NCBI RefSeq assembly: GCF_003385235.1
Contig: NZ_PQIA01000090.1
Span: 1 to 40,800, forward strand
Direction of reading: 5' to 3'
From: Amycolatopsis circi
GTDB taxonomy: Bacteria > Actinomycetota > Actinomycetes > Mycobacteriales > Pseudonocardiaceae
Length of the DNA stretch: 40,800 bases
In this document: piece after piece, positions 38,159-40,800 of the stretch
Position numbering within the stretch: position 1 is the first letter of the stretch
Layout of the letters: each line of letters starts with the position of its first letter
Notes under the pieces: model-generated
The model's input: only the letters and a program-made list of their open reading frames with translations
Databases searched by the model: none
Told to the model about the DNA's origin: nothing
Program-made: the position numbers and the translations under genes

Positions 38159-39553
38159 TTATGTCTTGTTTTTCTGCTTGTTTTCCGGCAATTCCTCGGT
38201 CATCCAGCGCAACAGAGACGTACTGTGCGTGCCCGCGCGGAACGCCGGGTGCGCCAGAATATCCCGCAGCACGCCAGTGGTGGTGCGGACGCCCGGGCCG
38301 CGCACGCGGAATTCGCCGAGTGCTCGGGTCATCCGGGCGATCGCCTGCTCCCGGGTAGGCGCCCAGGCGATCACCTTCGCCAGCAGCGAATCGTAATAGG
38401 GGGGAACGAACCAGCCGGGATAAGCGTGCGTGTCGACCCGCACGAACGGCCCGCCAGGCGGAACGAATTCGTCCAGTTCTCCTGGGCAGGGGGCGAAGTC
38501 GCGAGCGGGGTCTTCGGCGTTGACGCGGCATTCGATCGCCACGCCGTTCGGCCGTATGTCGTTCTGGGTCACCGAAAGCGGCAATCCGGCGGCCACGCGG
38601 ATTTGTTCGCGCACGAGGTCGATGCCGGTGACTGCCTCGGTCACCGGATGCTCGACCTGGATCCGGCAATTCACCTCGATGAACGCGGCCTCGTCGCCGC
38701 TGACGAGGAATTCGAACGTGCCGACGCCGGTGTAACCGGCCGCGGACGCCCCGCGCACGGCCGCCTCCGCGAGGCGGTCGCGCAGCCGCGGCGACAGCCC
38801 GGGAGCGGGGCTCTCTTCGACGAGCTTCTGGTGCCGGCGCTGCACGGAGCAATCCCGTTCGCCGAGGTGCACGACGCGGCCGTGGCCGTCGGCCAGGATC
38901 TGGATCTCGACGTGCCGCGCGTCCTCCCAGAACTTTTCCAGGTAGACGCGGTCGTCGTTGAACACTCCGCGCGCGGTCGCCCGGGTCGTGCGGAACGTGG
39001 GCACCAGGTCGTCCCATTCGCGCACCACGGCCATGCCCCGCCCGCCGCCGCCCGCGGCGGCCTTGATGATCACCGGCAGGCCGACGCGTTTGGCGATCTC
39101 GACGAGTTCGGCGGCGGTCGTCACGGCCTCGGCCGATCCCGAAAGCACCGGCAGCCCGGCCTCGGCCATCAGCTCGCGGGCCAGCACCTTGTCCCCGAGC
39201 CGGGACATCACCTCGGGGCGGGGCCCGATGAAGACGATCCCGTTGCGCTCGCAGATCTCGGCGAAATCCGGGTCCTCGGAAAGGAACCCGTAGCCGGGAT
39301 GAATCGCCTCCGCGCCGGTGCGCAACGCCGCCTCGATGATCACCGGCGGGTAGAGGTAGCTCTTGCGCGACGGCCCGGGGCCGATCTGCACGGTCTCGTC
39401 GGCCGCGAGCACCGCGGCCGAATCACGGTCGGCGGTCGAATGCACCACGACCGTGCGGATGCCCATTTCCTGACAGGTGCGGACCACGCGCAGCGCGATC
39501 TCCCCGCGGTTGGCGATCAGCACCTTCCGGAACGGCGGCTCGTCGGAACTCAT
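38159..39553 (-). CDS. accC: Biotin carboxylase subunit of acetyl-CoA carboxylase
   Basis: 464 residues from ATG 39553, with GGAGGG nine bases upstream; ATG 39562, overlapping the upstream stop as ATGA, is an alternative. ATP-grasp features: FRKVLIANRGEIALRV, HPGYGFLSED, KAAAGGGGRGM, and EVNCRIQVEHPVTE with the catalytic EHP and Arg region. It charges biotin on the carrier protein with bicarbonate and ATP. At 464 residues it is a stand-alone AccC, unlike the fused AccA-type biotin carboxylase-carrier proteins common in actinomycetes. Clustered with accB and accA, it likely supplies malonyl-CoA for a polyketide synthase. Confidence 0.95.
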   Translation of the reverse strand: MSSDEPPFRKVLIANRGEIALRVVRTCQEMGIRTVVVHSTADRDSAAVLAADETVQIGPGPSRKSYLYPPVIIEAALRTGAEAIHPGYGFLSEDPDFAEICERNGIVFIGPRPEVMSRLGDKVLARELMAEAGLPVLSGSAEAVTTAAELVEIAKRVGLPVIIKAAAGGGGRGMAVVREWDDLVPTFRTTRATARGVFNDDRVYLEKFWEDARHVEIQILADGHGRVVHLGERDCSVQRRHQKLVEESPAPGLSPRLRDRLAEAAVRGASAAGYTGVGTFEFLVSGDEAAFIEVNCRIQVEHPVTEAVTGIDLVREQIRVAAGLPLSVTQNDIRPNGVAIECRVNAEDPARDFAPCPGELDEFVPPGGPFVRVDTHAYPGWFVPPYYDSLLAKVIAWAPTREQAIARMTRALGEFRVRGPGVRTTTGVLRDILAHPAFRAGTHSTSLLRWMTEELPENKQKNKT

Positions 39554-39558
39554 CGGCC

Positions 39559-40029
39559 TCATCCCTCCAGCCGGCGCCGCAGCCACATCAGCGGCTGCCC
39601 GTACTCGACCGGCGAGGCGTCCGCGGCGACGATCTCGGTGACCGTGCCGGCGTGCTCGGCGAGGATCGGGTTCATCAGCTTCATCGCTTCGACGATGCCG
39701 ACCTGCGTGCCGACCTCGATCTCGTCGCCCACCTCGACGAACGGCCGCGCGCCCGGTTCGTGGGCGCGGTAGAAGACCCCGACCACCGGGGCGGGCACCT
39801 CGACCAGGTCCCGGTCCGGCTCCCGGCCGGGGGACGGCTCGGCCGGGGCGGCGTGGTCCGGAACTGGCCACTCGACCTCGATGCTCGCGTCGCCGTAGCT
39901 CACCCGAGCGCGTGCGGGGGCGGCCGGCGCCGCGTTGACGACGTCGGCGAGGCTCCGGCTCAGGACGGCCATCACGGCTTCGGGGACCGCCGCGTGCTGC
40001 GGGGCGATGGATGCGTGCGTTTCGGTCAT
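39559..40029 (-). CDS. accB: Biotin carboxyl carrier protein
   Basis: 156 residues from ATG 40029, overlapping the accA stop (ATGA). The N-terminal 60 residues are helical, followed by a Pro/Ala-rich linker and a biotinyl domain with the modified lysine in VGIVEAMKLMNPI. A VGVFYRAHEP-type thumb region precedes it, as in E. coli AccB. It shuttles carboxybiotin between AccC and the carboxyltransferase. Confidence 0.94.
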   Translation of the reverse strand: MTETHASIAPQHAAVPEAVMAVLSRSLADVVNAAPAAPARARVSYGDASIEVEWPVPDHAAPAEPSPGREPDRDLVEVPAPVVGVFYRAHEPGARPFVEVGDEIEVGTQVGIVEAMKLMNPILAEHAGTVTEIVAADASPVEYGQPLMWLRRRLEG

Positions 40030-40800
40030 CGGACTGCCACCTCGATTCGCCGCGCCGCGTCGATCGTCCCGACCCGGCGGAACTTCGCGCGCCGGGCGGC
40101 GACCAGTTCGGTCCGGTCGCGGCCGCGCAGCTCGCGCAGCGCGCACAACACGGCCGAGCGCACCAGCGCCGTGGCGCGTTCCGGGTTGCGGTGCGCCCCG
40201 CCGGGCGGTTCGGGGACCACCCCGTCGATCACCCCCAGCTCCAGCAACGAACGGGCGTCCAGCCGCAACGCGCGGGCGGCGGCGCCCGCGGCCGCGGCGT
40301 CCCGCCACAAGATCGCCGCGCAGCCTTCCGGGCTGATCACCGAATAGATCGCGTTCTCGCACAACAGCACCTGGTCGGCGACGCCGAGGGCGAGCGCTCC
40401 GCCGCTGCCGCCTTCTCCGGTGACGACGGAAACCACCGGCACCGGCAGACCGCCGAGGGTGCGCAGGCACTCCGCGATCGCATTCGCCTGTCCGGCGCTT
40501 TCGGCCTCGGGACCGGGGTAGGCGCCCGGCGTGTCCACCAGGTTCACGACCGGCAGGCCGAGCTTCCCGGCGAGGCGCAGCAGCCGGATCGCCTTGCGGT
40601 AGCCCGCCGGGGACGGCATCCCGAAGTTGCGCCGGACCAGATCCGCCGTGGTGTGCCCCTTCTGGTGGCCCAGCAGCAGGACCGGCAGGCCGTCGAGCCT
40701 GCCGATGCCGCCGACGAGGGCAGCGCAGTCCTCGCCCGCCCGGTCGCCGTGCAGCTCGAAGAAGCCGTCGAGCCAGGCGCCCGCGTGGTCGAGGGCGGTC
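40026..40800 (-). CDS. accA: Acetyl-CoA carboxylase carboxyltransferase alpha subunit, 5' end outside the window
   Basis: Frame open from the right edge to TGA at 40026-40028; 257 codons visible. The sequence has the crotonase-like carboxyltransferase pattern: FFELHGDRAGEDCAALVGG, GHQKGHTTADLVRRNFGM, PVVNLVDTPGAYPGPEAES, GEGGSGGALALGVADQVL and YSVISPEGCAAILWRD. It transfers carboxyl from biotin to acetyl-CoA together with a beta subunit (AccD), which is not seen here. It may be upstream, or the visible part may belong to a beta-alpha fusion. It is translationally coupled to accB. Confidence 0.93.
   Translation of the reverse strand, partial: TALDHAGAWLDGFFELHGDRAGEDCAALVGGIGRLDGLPVLLLGHQKGHTTADLVRRNFGMPSPAGYRKAIRLLRLAGKLGLPVVNLVDTPGAYPGPEAESAGQANAIAECLRTLGGLPVPVVSVVTGEGGSGGALALGVADQVLLCENAIYSVISPEGCAAILWRDAAAAGAAARALRLDARSLLELGVIDGVVPEPPGGAHRNPERATALVRSAVLCALRELRGRDRTELVAARRAKFRRVGTIDAARRIEVAVR

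Noticed and set aside
1..40800. CRISPR array, rRNA, replication origin or intact insertion sequence
   Set aside because: No regularly spaced repeats, rRNA sequence, DnaA-box cluster or transposase motif was found on reading the window.

Overview
The window is about 70% G+C, with GTG and TTG starts, dense overlapping operons, SARP and TetR regulators and an LCP-family cell-wall enzyme. This points to a filamentous actinomycete; the style and gene set suggest Pseudonocardiales, probably Amycolatopsis (inference only). Two kinds of region are present.

Left part, about 1-10.5 kb: ordinary chromosome with a small scar. In order: the 5' part of an LCP gene (minus strand), an Nramp-related metal transporter whose leader looks like an M-box Mg2+ riboswitch, a divergent PNPOx-like flavin/F420-type gene, an NmrA-like SDR, an unpaired polysaccharide-export-type ABC ATPase divergent from a TetR gene across a 26-bp inverted repeat, and tRNA-Arg(CCU). 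The tRNA 3' half is duplicated imperfectly about 2 kb downstream. The two copies bracket an island remnant holding a frameshifted DUF1883 gene, a hicA-hicB toxin-antitoxin pair with a strong operator palindrome, and one copy of a long hairpin repeat. A second copy of that repeat lies just outside. A secreted beta-helix protein follows.

Right part, about 10.5-40.8 kb and running off the right edge: a biosynthetic gene cluster. The minus-strand operon 15573-10521 encodes a SDR, an NDP-sugar 2,3-dehydratase, a nucleotide-sugar dehydrogenase, an SDR decarboxylase/epimerase and a Nudix hydrolase. The divergent plus-strand operon 15773-21647 encodes an O-methyltransferase, a Gfo/Idh 3-ketoreductase, a glucose-1-phosphate thymidylyltransferase, a glycosyltransferase, a 4-ketoreductase and an FkbM methyltransferase. 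Then come a TetR gene divergent from an MFS exporter and FAD hydroxylase, a P450 and SDR, an AsnB-type amidotransferase with a second P450 and a second O-methyltransferase, a second FAD hydroxylase, two convergent SARP activators, and an accA-accB-accC operon for malonyl-CoA supply.

Together these suggest a glycosylated, heavily oxidised and methylated aromatic polyketide in which AsnB forms an amide or lactam. That combination resembles polycyclic-xanthone (pentangular polyphenol) pathways such as xantholipin or lysolipin. The polyketide synthase is not in the window and should lie to the right. The sugar genes are unusual: thymidylyltransferase, sugar dehydrogenase and decarboxylase-like SDR sit with a 2,3-dehydratase and two ketoreductases, but there is no 4,6-dehydratase. 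This could mean a 2-deoxypentose rather than the usual 2,6-dideoxyhexose.
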